Shown: piece after piece, positions 1 to 7,864 of the stretch
Layout: each line of letters starts with the position of its first letter
Position numbering within the stretch: position 1 is the first letter of the stretch
From: Lacisediminihabitans sp040549465
GTDB taxonomy: Bacteria > Actinomycetota > Actinomycetes > Actinomycetales > Microbacteriaceae
Length of the DNA: 64,000 bases
NCBI RefSeq assembly: GCF_040549465.1
Contig: NZ_JBEPTL010000013.1
Span: forward strand, 42,796 to 106,795
Direction: 5' to 3'
Made by a program: the position numbers and the translations under genes
Notes under the pieces: generated by a model
Database searches by the model: none
The model's input: only the letters and a program-made list of their open reading frames with translations
What the model was told of the DNA's origin: nothing

Positions 1-620
1 GGATGCGCGACCAGCGCGGTCACGGAACTTCCGGTGGCCCTCAGCCTGCGATCCAACTCGAACCCGAAGGCCTGCGTGGCGTGCTTGGACTGGGCGTAGG
101 CGGCGAACGACCGGAATCTGCCCGTGCTCTGCAGGTCGTCCGGATTGAGCGCGACCAACCGGGTTGCGCCGCTACCCATCGTCACGATCCTGCTTCCGGG
201 CGTCGTGGCCAACGTGGGGAAGATCAGGGCGGTGAGCAGGAAGTGGCCGAGGTGGTTCGTGCCGAACATCAGCTCATTGCCGTCGACGGTCTCTTCGCGC
301 CGTTTGGTCGGCACGACCATGCCGGCGTTCTCGATGATCCCGTCGATCCTGTCGAGGGATGCCAGCTCGGTTGCCGCTGCCCGCACGGAGGCGTAGGAGG
401 CGAGATCGAGCACCACCGAGCTCAGCTGCGCTCCCGGCTGGCGCGAGTGGATCGCCGTGATGGCGGCATCCGCTTTCGTCGGATTGCGGGCAGCGATGAC
501 GACCCTCGCACCGGCACCGGTCAGTTGCTCACTGATGAAGTAGCCGATTCCGGCGTTGCCGCCGGTGACGACGAAGGTCTTTCCTGCCTGCGAAGGGAGC
601 TCCAGCGGGTTCCAGGTCAC
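1..620 (-). CDS. Short-chain dehydrogenase/reductase (SDR), 3' end outside the window
   Basis: NAD(P)-dependent oxidoreductase of the SDR superfamily, substrate unknown. The minus-strand frame opens at GTG 620, four bases after the stop of the chorismate mutase gene, and runs off the left edge. The nucleotide-binding motif TGGNAGIG lies at residues 19-26. An ENAG motif, a NHLGHF stretch and the catalytic YAQSK (YxxxK) follow, so the visible 206 residues contain the whole Rossmann core and active site. This is the layout of the retinol-dehydrogenase-like/WW-domain oxidoreductase group. The tight spacing suggests co-transcription with the mutase gene. The true C-terminus is not visible. Confidence 0.85.
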   Translation of the reverse strand, partial: MTWNPLELPSQAGKTFVVTGGNAGIGYFISEQLTGAGARVVIAARNPTKADAAITAIHSRQPGAQLSSVVLDLASYASVRAAATELASLDRIDGIIENAGMVVPTKRREETVDGNELMFGTNHLGHFLLTALIFPTLATTPGSRIVTMGSGATRLVALNPDDLQSTGRFRSFAAYAQSKHATQAFGFELDRRLRATGSSVTALVAH

Positions 621-621
621 C

Positions 622-939
622 TCAGGACTGCGTCTCGATGACGCCGGTGTTCGCGATCTGCTCATGCTGGTGGATGACCTCGGCGATGATGAAATTCAGA
701 AACTTCTCGCCGAAAGCGGGGTCGAGATGCGACTCGGCCGCGAGCGCCTTCAGCTTCGTGATCTGCTGGCGTTCGCGTTCCGGGTCGGCTGGCGGCAGGT
801 CGTTGGCCGCCTTCAGACGGCCAACCTGCTGGGTGAACTTGAATCTCTCCGCGAGGAGATGCACCAGGGCGGCATCCACGTTGTCGATGCTCTGCCGAAG
901 GCTCAGGAGCTGGGCTGCTGGATCGCGTTCTTCTGCCAT
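622..939 (-). CDS. Chorismate mutase, AroQ type
   Basis: Converts chorismate to prephenate for phenylalanine and tyrosine synthesis, in the cytoplasm. The 105 residues fit a stand-alone all-helical AroQ domain: LRQSIDNVDAAL in helix 1, LLAERFKFTQQVGRLK with the conserved Arg and Lys of the active site, the DPERERQQ loop, and a final helix FLNFIIAEVIHQHE. No secretion signal and no fused prephenate dehydratase or dehydrogenase domain is present. The ATG at 939 is the only good start. It lies 20 bases from the ohr stop, so ohr, this gene and the SDR may form one minus-strand unit. Confidence 0.88.
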   Translation of the reverse strand: MAEERDPAAQLLSLRQSIDNVDAALVHLLAERFKFTQQVGRLKAANDLPPADPERERQQITKLKALAAESHLDPAFGEKFLNFIIAEVIHQHEQIANTGVIETQS

Positions 940-959
940 GACAAAAGGCTACCGTCGGA

Positions 960-1379
960 TCAATCGACCAGAGTCAGCGTGACTTCGATGTTGCCGCGGG
1001 TGGCGTTCGAGTACGGGCAGACCTGGTGGGCGGCATCCGCGAGTTCCTGGCGACGCTCGGCCGGCACGTTGGGTGCGTAGATGTCGAGTTCTACGGCGAG
1101 ACCGAAACCACCTTCGCCATTCGAGCCGATGCTGACGCTCGCGGAGACCTGGGAATCCTTGGTGTCGACACCGAGATTCTTGCCTACCGCGTGGATGGCG
1201 CTGAGGAAGCAGGCCGAATACCCCGCGGCGAAGAGCTGCTCCGGATTGGTGCCCTCGCCTGAACCACCCATTTCTTTCGGGGGCCGGGTGTCGAAGTCGA
1301 GGCGGTCGTCTTCTGAACGGACATGTCCGTCGCGGCCGCCTCCGGTTGCGTGGGCGATTGCGGTGTAGTTGATTTCCAT
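960..1379 (-). CDS. ohr: Organic hydroperoxide resistance protein (Ohr/OsmC family)
   Basis: Thiol-dependent peroxidase that reduces organic hydroperoxides in the cytoplasm. The 139-residue length is typical of Ohr. Both redox cysteines are visible: one in GYSACFLSA near residue 57 and one in HQVCPYSNATRGN near residue 121. The spacing and the VCPYSNATRGN context favour Ohr over OsmC. The N-terminal glycine-rich GGGRDGHVRS segment is also typical. No OhrR repressor is adjacent. A roughly 100-base gap upstream separates it from the acetyltransferase gene and would hold its promoter. Confidence 0.92.
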   Translation of the reverse strand: MEINYTAIAHATGGGRDGHVRSEDDRLDFDTRPPKEMGGSGEGTNPEQLFAAGYSACFLSAIHAVGKNLGVDTKDSQVSASVSIGSNGEGGFGLAVELDIYAPNVPAERRQELADAAHQVCPYSNATRGNIEVTLTLVD

Positions 1380-1482
1380 TGCTTCAGCCGACCACCAGAA
1401 TCTGGGCGTTTGCCTAGTGCGAGGTCACCGCGCATGTGGAGAGCAGAATCGTGGCGCTCGCGGGGGCGGCTGAACACGAGCC

Positions 1483-2130
1483 CTACGCCAGCGGTCGGTC
1501 GCGGAACAGCACCGGGCGCCCTGCGTAGCGCACGAGCCGCTTCTCGAGTCCGGTTTTGACGGCGGGCCATTCGTCGACGACCACTGAGAAGACGACGGTG
1601 TCGCGCCACGTGCCGTCCGCGCGCGGGCGATCACGGCGCAGGATGCCCTCGAAGGTCGCACCGATGCCGGCGATGGCGGCACGGGAACGGCTGTTCATGG
1701 CATCCGCTTGGATCTTGACCCGGCCGAAACCGCTGTCGAAGGCGAGACCCAGCATCAACAGCTTGGTCTCAGCGTTGACGGCGGTGCCCCAGACCCGCGG
1801 GTCGAAAGCCGTCCAGCCGATGTGGGTGCTCTCGTTCTCCGGATCGAAGTCGCCGAGCGTCGAGACGCCAACGACGGCCCCGTCATGCGGCCCGCCGACG
1901 AGGATGACGGCGTACGGGTTGCCGGTCTCCCAGGTGAAATAACCCTCAGCCCATTCGACGAAACCGGCCTCGGTATCGCGGTAGCCGGCAGGACCGCGGC
2001 CGAAACCACCGGCGAAGGTAATCGGATGCCCGATCGCCAGGAACAGTGCGGGCAGGTGTTCTTTCGCCAACGGCTCCAACCGAACGAAGTCTCCACCGAT
2101 GGGCGCGGGTACGGGGCGTGTCGCAGTCAC
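1483..2130 (-). CDS. GNAT family N-acetyltransferase
   Basis: Acetyl-CoA-dependent acetyltransferase of the RimJ/RimL-like subgroup, probably acting on a protein N-terminus or small amine. The start is taken as GTG 2130 (VTATRPVPAPIGGDFVRLEPL). A longer frame reaches 2349 but would overlap the neighbouring gene and encode an unlikely Arg/Ser-rich leader. Typical features are DFVRLEPLAKEHLPALF, the beta-strand VVGVSTLGDFDPEN, HIGWTAFDPRVWGTAVNAETKLLML (acetyl-CoA-binding region) and FGRVKIQADAMNSRSRAAIAGIGA. It probably has its own promoter in the 76-base gap. Substrate unknown. Confidence 0.8.
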   Translation of the reverse strand: MTATRPVPAPIGGDFVRLEPLAKEHLPALFLAIGHPITFAGGFGRGPAGYRDTEAGFVEWAEGYFTWETGNPYAVILVGGPHDGAVVGVSTLGDFDPENESTHIGWTAFDPRVWGTAVNAETKLLMLGLAFDSGFGRVKIQADAMNSRSRAAIAGIGATFEGILRRDRPRADGTWRDTVVFSVVVDEWPAVKTGLEKRLVRYAGRPVLFRDRPLA

Positions 2131-2206
2131 GCTGCCCAGTCTGGCAGTGGGCGGTGACACGATGATAACCGTGAGCGATGCAGCCCTCATCCATGGTCCT
2201 GAGACG

Positions 2207-2920
2207 TCAGAGCTGCGGGACGATCTCTGCCAGGTGGCGGCCCCAGCGACGGTAGAGGGAAGAGTAGCTGAATACCTCGCCGACATAGTCCGATGCCTCG
2301 GCCTCTGGCAGGCGAACCAGGTGCACACCCTTCTCCTCTGCACAGACACTGCGCGCGTCCGCGTTGAGCGTCTGGACGTGATCCTCCAGGACCCCCCTCA
2401 CGATGGGTCGGACCTGGACGTGTCTGGCGACATCCTGCACTTCGCCCACCAGTATCTTCGCGGTCCTGGCCGAAGTCGTCGTCAGGTAGGCGAGCAGACG
2501 CTGAAGCTCAGCGCGCCATCGGCTATGGCTCGCGAGGGCCAGCGCATCCGCGACGCCGGGAAGCACAAGCACGATGTCGAAACTCGGCAGAGAGTTCAAC
2601 TCCCGCAGGCAGGCAGCTACGCCGGCGAGTTTCAGGTTCGGGGTCGGGAGCGACTCCCAGTCGACGCCGCGGCCTGTCGTCTGTGCCAGCGCCATGGCGA
2701 ACTGGCAGGCGAGGGCCTGCTCGAAAGTCTGCACGCCGATCCCTGCACCCGCTATTCCGCCGACGACCAGAAGGGAGAGCGGATCGCGCCCCTCGATCGC
2801 GCCGTGTGGGGCATCGGACGGTGTGCCGGCGGAGAGCCTGGTCGGAACCCCGGAGGAGTAGTTCCAAGCGATGACAGGCCGCAACAGGACACGAAACGGT
2901 CGCATTATGAAGTGGCTCAT
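2207..2920 (-). CDS. SGNH-hydrolase-fold protein with all catalytic blocks altered
   Basis: 237-residue protein that aligns by eye with the SGNH/GDSL esterase fold but lacks its active site. Block I, normally GDS-x-A-x-G-x-G, reads GGIAGAGIG after LLVV, so serine is replaced by isoleucine. Block III, normally GGND, reads GVAD. The C-terminal block, normally DGxHP, reads SYSSLYRRW with no histidine. Between blocks the pattern is normal for the family (FEQALACQFAMALAQTTGRGVDWE, SRWRAELQRLLAYL), so the fold is probably kept. Start ATG 2920; ATG 2905 is an alternative. It lies 28 bases after purA and may be co-transcribed. A binding or scaffold role is an inference only. Confidence 0.6.
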   Translation of the reverse strand: MSHFIMRPFRVLLRPVIAWNYSSGVPTRLSAGTPSDAPHGAIEGRDPLSLLVVGGIAGAGIGVQTFEQALACQFAMALAQTTGRGVDWESLPTPNLKLAGVAACLRELNSLPSFDIVLVLPGVADALALASHSRWRAELQRLLAYLTTTSARTAKILVGEVQDVARHVQVRPIVRGVLEDHVQTLNADARSVCAEEKGVHLVRLPEAEASDYVGEVFSYSSLYRRWGRHLAEIVPQL

Positions 2921-2948
2921 CGTCGGAAAGACTCGTCGTCCGGTGAAC

Positions 2949-4235
2949 TCAGCCGAGGAGGTCGTAGCGCTGCAGGATGGCCTCGCGATCAGGTCCGACG
3001 CCGATCGCGGACATCCGCGATCCGCTCATCGCCTCGAGCGCTAACACGTAGTCCCGCGCGTTCTGCGGAAGCTCCTCGAAGGTGCGTACGCCGGTGATGT
3101 CCTCTGACCAGCCGGGAAACTCCTCGTAGATCGGCACCGCGTGGTGGAAGTCGGACTGGGAGACCGGAACTTCTTCGACCCGGGTTCCGTCGACGTCGTA
3201 GGCGACGCAGACGGGGATCTTCTCGAGACCGGTAAGCACGTCGAGCTTGGTCAGCACGAAGTCGGTCACACCGTTGACCCGCGCGGAGTAGCGCGCGACG
3301 GGGGCGTCGTACCAGCCGGTGCGGCGCGGGCGACCTGTCGTCGTGCCGAACTCGAAGCCCTTGGACCGCAGGAACTCGCCCGACTCGTCGTGGAGTTCGG
3401 TGGGGAAGGGGCCGGCCCCGACGCGGGTCGTGTAGGCCTTGACGACGGCGATCACCCTGTCGATGCGGTTGGGTGCGACACCGGAGCCTGTTGCGGCGCC
3501 ACCACTGGTGGCGTTCGAGCTCGTGACGAAGGGGTAGGTGCCGTGGTCGACATCCAGCATTGTCGCCTGGCCGCCCTCGAACAGCACCGTTTTGCCGGCC
3601 TCGAGCGCCTGGTTGAGCACGAGTCCGGTGTCGGCGACCATCGGGCGCAGCCGATCGGCGTAGGAGAGCAGGTCGTTCACGACCTCGTCGACACCGATGG
3701 CACGACGGTTGTAGATCTTCACCAGCAGGTGGTTCTTCTGGTCGAGGGCTCCTTCAACCTTCTGGCGCAGGATGTTCTCGTCGAAGATGTCCTGGATTCG
3801 GATGCCGACGCGGTTGATCTTGTCGGCGTAGGCCGGTCCGATGCCTCGCCCCGTCGTCCCGATCTGACGCTTGCCGAGGAAGCGCTCGGTGACCTTGTCG
3901 AGGGTGCGGTGGTACTGCGTAATGACGTGGGCGTTCGCGCTCACCAGGAGCCTGGAGACATCCACTCCCCTGGCGCCCAGCGCATCGAGCTCGTGGAACA
4001 GCACCTCGATGTCGACAACTACACCATTGGCGATCACCGGTACGACGTCGGGGCTGAGGATGCCGGAGGGCAGCAGGTGGAGCGCGTACTTCTCGTCACC
4101 GACCACGACAGTGTGGCCGGCGTTGTTGCCGCCGTTGAACTTGACGACGTAGTCGACGCGGCTGCCGAGCAGGTCGGTCGCTTTGCCCTTGCCTTCGTCG
4201 CCCCACTGGGCGCCGATCAAAACGATTGCGGGCAT
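2949..4235 (-). CDS. purA: Adenylosuccinate synthase
   Basis: GTP-dependent ligation of IMP and aspartate to adenylosuccinate, the first committed step from IMP to AMP. The 428 residues are full length. Visible motifs are WGDEGKGK with catalytic Asp13, NGGNNAGHT with His41, QIGTTGRGIGPAYADK (IMP site), FEGGQATMLDVDHGTYPFVTSSN, TTTGRPRRTGW with the substrate loop, and VLTKLDVL. The ATG at 4235 is preceded by a purine-rich GAAGGGAT stretch. It transcribes away from the tetR cassette, and the shared region 4236-4400 contains the palindrome assigned to TetR. Confidence 0.97.
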   Translation of the reverse strand: MPAIVLIGAQWGDEGKGKATDLLGSRVDYVVKFNGGNNAGHTVVVGDEKYALHLLPSGILSPDVVPVIANGVVVDIEVLFHELDALGARGVDVSRLLVSANAHVITQYHRTLDKVTERFLGKRQIGTTGRGIGPAYADKINRVGIRIQDIFDENILRQKVEGALDQKNHLLVKIYNRRAIGVDEVVNDLLSYADRLRPMVADTGLVLNQALEAGKTVLFEGGQATMLDVDHGTYPFVTSSNATSGGAATGSGVAPNRIDRVIAVVKAYTTRVGAGPFPTELHDESGEFLRSKGFEFGTTTGRPRRTGWYDAPVARYSARVNGVTDFVLTKLDVLTGLEKIPVCVAYDVDGTRVEEVPVSQSDFHHAVPIYEEFPGWSEDITGVRTFEELPQNARDYVLALEAMSGSRMSAIGVGPDREAILQRYDLLG

Positions 4236-4361
4236 GGAGGGATCCCTTCGATTGGGTGGGGATTACACCCCATTCTACCTGTGACGCCCCGTCGGGCTGG
4301 GATCGGGCGGATCGTCTCCTGTCGGATGCCGGACCGGGGCCATCACGGGTCTCGCCGAATT

Positions 4362-4387
4362 TAACTTGCACAAGTATGTGCAAGTTA
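4362..4387. promoter_or_regulatory. Perfect palindromic operator upstream of tetR
   Basis: TAACTTGCACA, four bases (AGTA), then TGTGCAAGTTA: an 11-bp perfect inverted repeat ending 13 bases before the ATG of the TetR gene at 4401. Size and position are typical of a TetR-dimer operator. It is most likely an autoregulatory site for the downstream three-gene cassette. Whether it also affects purA, whose start is about 130 bases away, cannot be told. Confidence 0.8.
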
Positions 4388-4400
4388 TTACGATGGAACG

Positions 4401-5051
4401 ATGAGCACAGAAAATGCACGGGCCCCTCGCCGAGATGCCACGGAGAACCGCGCAGCACTTCTCGATGCCGCCCGCCTACTGCTCAACCGCGACCCGAGCG
4501 CCTCACTCGAGGCGATCGCGGCGGCGGCGGGCCTCAGCCGTCGATCCGTCTACGGCCACTTCGCAAACCGGGACGACCTGCTACTCGAACTGGTGACTTC
4601 GGGAACAGCACGTGTCGCATCCGCCCTCGAAGGCGTCGCCCACCCGGACCCGACAGTGCGGCTGGCCCTCATCGCCTCGCGACTGTGGCGCGAGGTCGAA
4701 AGCGTGCGGGTGATGGCGGTCGTCGCCATCCGCGGTCCGCTCGCCTCCCACACGACAGCGGCACTGGCACCCGTTCGCACGGCGGTTCGCGAAGCGATCG
4801 ATGACGGCCAGGGCACAGGAGCCATGCGACAGGACCTGCCCGTCGAGCGGCTCGCTCGCCTGGTGGAAGAGACGGCACTTGTCGTGCTCGAGGAGTCCGC
4901 CGAGCATCCGCTCGGAGCTCGCGACGGCCACAACCTCGTGATGCTCATGACCCTGGGGGTCGTGGGATACGGATGGCGCGACGCCCAGTCCGTGATCGAT
5001 GGCGCACCTGAACTCAGCTGGTCTGCTCCGCAGGAAGAGGACGCATCATGA
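4401..5051 (+). CDS. TetR family transcriptional regulator
   Basis: 216-residue ligand-responsive repressor. The N-terminal HTH is clear: RAALLDAARLLLNRDPSASLEAIAAAAGLSRRSVYGHFANRDDLLLEL. The C-terminal ligand domain is of a general type and gives no substrate clue. It starts just after the palindrome at 4362-4387. Its stop overlaps the next start (ATGA at 5048-5051), so it is translationally coupled to the degenerate ABC-like gene and, four bases further on, to the YhgE/Pip gene. By position it should repress its own operon and respond to whatever the membrane protein handles. Confidence 0.88.
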   Translation: MSTENARAPRRDATENRAALLDAARLLLNRDPSASLEAIAAAAGLSRRSVYGHFANRDDLLLELVTSGTARVASALEGVAHPDPTVRLALIASRLWREVESVRVMAVVAIRGPLASHTTAALAPVRTAVREAIDDGQGTGAMRQDLPVERLARLVEETALVVLEESAEHPLGARDGHNLVMLMTLGVVGYGWRDAQSVIDGAPELSWSAPQEEDAS

Positions 5052-5854
5052 CGCGAATCACCCTCGACAGCGCCAGCGTGGGACAGGGTCTCGGCGCGGC
5101 CGTCCCGTCGCTCAGTGTCACCATTGAGGCCGGCACCGTCTCGGTTCTCGCCGTGGAGTCCGACGAGCGCCCCATGCTGGTCTCGCTGCTGCTCGGCGGC
5201 CGCCTGCGCCCCGATTCCGGCACCGCGCTCATCGATGGCCGTGACGATCTCGACGAGCTGCGCAGGAGCACCGCACTCGTCGACACTCCCGTCGTCGCCG
5301 AGCCGCCGGCCGGCGTCCCGCTCGCCAGGGTCGTCGCCGAAGAATTCTCCTTCTCCTCCCGTCCGGCCTCCCGGCGCGACGTGCGCAGCTTTCTCAAGCG
5401 TCACGGAATCGATGACTACGAGAAGCTGCCGATCCGCGCGCTTCCCGCTGTCGAACGCATCCGGCTGCTCTGCGAACTCGCCGTGCTGCGACCCGGCGTC
5501 ACGGCGATCGTGGTGACGTCCCCGGAGCGGCACGGTGCCGCGCCGTCCTACTGGTTCGAGGTCCTCACCGAGATCGCAACCCGCGGAACCGCCGTCGCCA
5601 TCGTCACGGATGCCGCAACCGCCGGCATCCTGCTCGGGCTCGGCGCGTGTGACGCTCTCGCACCTGCCGCACCTGCCGCACATATCGCACCTGCCGCACC
5701 GGTCGCACCTGCCGAACCTGCCGAACCGGAGACCGTCGACGAGCACGACGAAGAGCCAGCCCTCCCCGATCCGATCGACGAGCCTTCCGCGCCGTCGACC
5801 CCCGAACCTCTCGGCGACGCTGGCCCTTCCGCACCAGCCTCCCTCGAAAGCTGA
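5048..5854 (+). CDS. Degenerate ABC ATPase-like protein with a Pro/Ala-rich tail
   Basis: 268 residues with the outline of an ABC nucleotide-binding domain but none of its catalytic motifs. The Walker A position reads VESDERPML in place of GxxGxGKST. Flanking LLLGGRLRPDSGTALIDG is normal for the family. The signature position reads ALPAVERIRLL (no LSGGQ). Walker B reads TAIVVTSPE (no DE). The switch position reads VAIVTDAA (no His). Residues from about 200 are a low-complexity Ala/Pro/Glu tail built on 9-base DNA repeats (about 5660-5727). The frame is intact and coupled to tetR and YhgE, which argues for a selected non-hydrolytic partner protein. Function unknown. Confidence 0.6.
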   Translation: MTRITLDSASVGQGLGAAVPSLSVTIEAGTVSVLAVESDERPMLVSLLLGGRLRPDSGTALIDGRDDLDELRRSTALVDTPVVAEPPAGVPLARVVAEEFSFSSRPASRRDVRSFLKRHGIDDYEKLPIRALPAVERIRLLCELAVLRPGVTAIVVTSPERHGAAPSYWFEVLTEIATRGTAVAIVTDAATAGILLGLGACDALAPAAPAAHIAPAAPVAPAEPAEPETVDEHDEEPALPDPIDEPSAPSTPEPLGDAGPSAPASLES

Positions 5855-5858
5855 AGCA

Positions 5859-7709
5859 ATGACAGTCATCAACCTGGTCCGCAGCGAGTTCGCCCGCCTG
5901 ATCTCGAGCCGCATGGGCCTCATCTCGCTCATCGCGCTCATGTGCGTACCGATCGTCTACGGCGGTCTCTACCTCTACGGCAACAAAGATCCCTATGCCA
6001 ATCTCGAGCAGGTGCCCGCGGCACTCGTCGTGAACGACAGGGGCGCGATGATCGACGGCACGGCGACCAACTACGGCGAGAAGGCCGCCAAACAGCTGCT
6101 GAAAGATAAGGACTTCGGCTGGGTGAAGGTCAGCTCCGCCGAAGCGAAAAAGGGTATCGACAACGGCACCTACGATTTCGGAATCACCTTTCCGGCATCC
6201 TTCACCAAGGATCTGAGCTCGGCATCGGGCGACGACCCCAGCGCGGCGAAACTCGTGCTCACCACCAACGACACCAACAGTTACCTCAGTACGACGATCG
6301 CCAAGCAGGCCGCGGAGGCGGTGCGCGTACAACTCGCCAAGCAGGTGGGTGAGAAGGCATCGTCGACGCTGCTGAACTCGATCGGTTCGATTCGCGACGG
6401 CCTGCTCACGGCCGACGACGGAGCCAAGCAGCTGTCGGATGGCGCGGCCGCCGCCTCGACCGGTGCGACGTCGCTCGCCTCAGGTGCGGCCGCGCTCACC
6501 AGCGGACTCGCCCAGCTCGACTCGAAGGCTGCGGCCCTGCCGTCGAGCACCGCACAGCTCAGCGCCGGCGCGACCAAAGTCTCCAACGGGCTGGCGCAAC
6601 TGAACAGCGGCGTGCAGGGGCAGGCGGCACTCATCGCCAATGCCCAGAAGGCCGCTACCGACGCTCAGGCCTACCAGAGCCAGGTGAGGCAACAGCTTCT
6701 CGACGCTGGCGTCGACCCGGCACTCGTCGGCCAGGTCGATGGCGAGCTGGTGAAACTGGTCTCCGCCACCAACGGTGCGGCAACCGGCGCCGCCGCGCTC
6801 AACCAGCTCTCCGCCGGCGCTGCCCAGGTCTCCGCGGGCGCCTCCCAGCTGAACACATCGGCTCCGGCTCTCGCCAAGGCTGTGCACTCGGCGGCGACCG
6901 GCGCATCCGGCCTGTCGTCCGGCGCGAATCAGCTCGCATCGGGTACAGCCACTCTCGCCACCGGCGTGCGTGAACTCAGCACCTCGCTGAACGACGCGAC
7001 CGGCAAGATCCCCGACTCGACCAGCACACAGAACACGGATACCGCCAAGGCCATCGCGAATCCGCTGCTCGTCGACCAGAAGGCGGTCACCGAGGCGCAG
7101 AACTACGGCGCAGGGCTTGCGCCGTTCTTCCTGAGCCTCGCGGCCTGGATCGGCATGTACGCGCTGTTCCTCATCATCCGTCCGCTGTCGCGTCGTGCGC
7201 TCACCGCGGTTCGTCGGCCGATTCGCACGACCCTCGCCGGCTGGTTCACCCCGGCCGTGCTCGGCGTGGTGCAGATGATCGCCCTGTTCCTCATCGTGAC
7301 ACTGGTGCTGCATCTCACCGTTGCCAACGGACTGGGGATGCTCGCCTTCCTGGCCTTCACCTCGATCACCTTCGCGGCCATCATCCTGGCGCTCAATGTG
7401 CTGCTCGGCAGTGTCGGGCAGTTCCTCGGTCTGATCCTCATGGTCGTACAGCTGGTGACGGCCGGCGGCACCTTCCCCTGGCAGACGCTGCCCGGCCCGT
7501 TGCGCGCGCTGCACGAGGCGCTGCCGATGAGCCATGCGGTGGATGGCGTGAGGCAGCTCATGTACGGCGGTCCGGGCAATCTGTGGTCGGCCGCCCTGCC
7601 GCTGCTCGCCTGGCTGGTCGGAGCCCTCGTGGTCTCCTGTCTCGGCGCACTCAGGCAGGGCAGGTTCCGCACGCTGCGTGAGCTCCGGCCGTCGCCGCTC
7701 GGGGCCTGA
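5859..7709 (+). CDS. YhgE/Pip-type membrane protein (ABC-2-like)
   Basis: 616-residue membrane protein. The ATG at 5859, four bases after the preceding stop, is preferred over an in-frame start at 5535 that would run through the previous gene. It has one N-terminal membrane segment (MGLISLIALMCVPIVYGGLYL) and the YhgE N-terminal pattern NKDPYANLEQVPAALVVNDRG. A long external part contains many repeats of the form LSxGAxxLxxG and QLxxGAxxL, expected to form a coiled coil. About five C-terminal membrane segments begin near AGLAPFFLSLAAWIGMYALFL. YhgE/Pip proteins belong to the ABC-2 superfamily and are linked to export or phage infection; Esx-secretion relatives share this layout. Substrate unknown. 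Confidence 0.85.
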   Translation: MTVINLVRSEFARLISSRMGLISLIALMCVPIVYGGLYLYGNKDPYANLEQVPAALVVNDRGAMIDGTATNYGEKAAKQLLKDKDFGWVKVSSAEAKKGIDNGTYDFGITFPASFTKDLSSASGDDPSAAKLVLTTNDTNSYLSTTIAKQAAEAVRVQLAKQVGEKASSTLLNSIGSIRDGLLTADDGAKQLSDGAAAASTGATSLASGAAALTSGLAQLDSKAAALPSSTAQLSAGATKVSNGLAQLNSGVQGQAALIANAQKAATDAQAYQSQVRQQLLDAGVDPALVGQVDGELVKLVSATNGAATGAAALNQLSAGAAQVSAGASQLNTSAPALAKAVHSAATGASGLSSGANQLASGTATLATGVRELSTSLNDATGKIPDSTSTQNTDTAKAIANPLLVDQKAVTEAQNYGAGLAPFFLSLAAWIGMYALFLIIRPLSRRALTAVRRPIRTTLAGWFTPAVLGVVQMIALFLIVTLVLHLTVANGLGMLAFLAFTSITFAAIILALNVLLGSVGQFLGLILMVVQLVTAGGTFPWQTLPGPLRALHEALPMSHAVDGVRQLMYGGPGNLWSAALPLLAWLVGALVVSCLGALRQGRFRTLRELRPSPLGA

Positions 7710-7748
7710 CCCCTGACGCCGGACGCCGGACGCCTGACCCCTGACGCC
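7704..7748. repeat. Direct repeat spanning the YhgE stop codon
   Basis: GCCTGACCCCTGACGCC occurs at 7704-7720 and exactly again at 7732-7748, with a 28-base period. The first copy contains the TGA stop (7707-7709). The spacer is a related GGACGCC repeat. Confidence 0.85.
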
Positions 7749-7755
7749 ATCCCGG

Positions 7756-7821
7756 TAGCGCTGTCGTTTCGGCCGTCCGCTGCTGTTTAATCGACAGCAT
7801 GAGGCCGAAACGACAGCGCTA
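7756..7821. terminator. 19-bp perfect inverted repeat between convergent genes
   Basis: TAGCGCTGTCGTTTCGGCC (7756-7774) and its exact complement (7803-7821) flank a 28-base loop. The loop holds a nested 6-bp repeat, TGCTGT/ACAGCA. It lies between the 3' ends of the YhgE gene (+) and the SpoU methyltransferase gene (-), so a bidirectional terminator is the simplest reading. There is no T-run on either strand, so a mobile or cruciform-forming element is possible. Confidence 0.6.
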
Positions 7822-7864
7822 GGGATTCACGGGCGGTGCGGGATCGGCAGGTGACCGCAGCGGC

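Noticed and set aside
3..641. 212-residue plus-strand frame at the left edge
   Set aside because: It is antisense to an SDR frame with clear TGGNAGIG and YxxxK motifs, and has no family pattern of its own.
2131..2349. N-terminal extension of the GNAT
   Set aside because: It overlaps the next gene by more than 140 bases and is Arg/Ser-rich with no fold pattern.
3141..4364. 407-residue plus-strand frame
   Set aside because: Exact antisense of purA; long shadow frames are common in GC-rich DNA.
5535..5858. N-terminal extension of the YhgE gene
   Set aside because: It would overlap the preceding gene out of frame; ATG 5859 gives the family's usual N-terminus.
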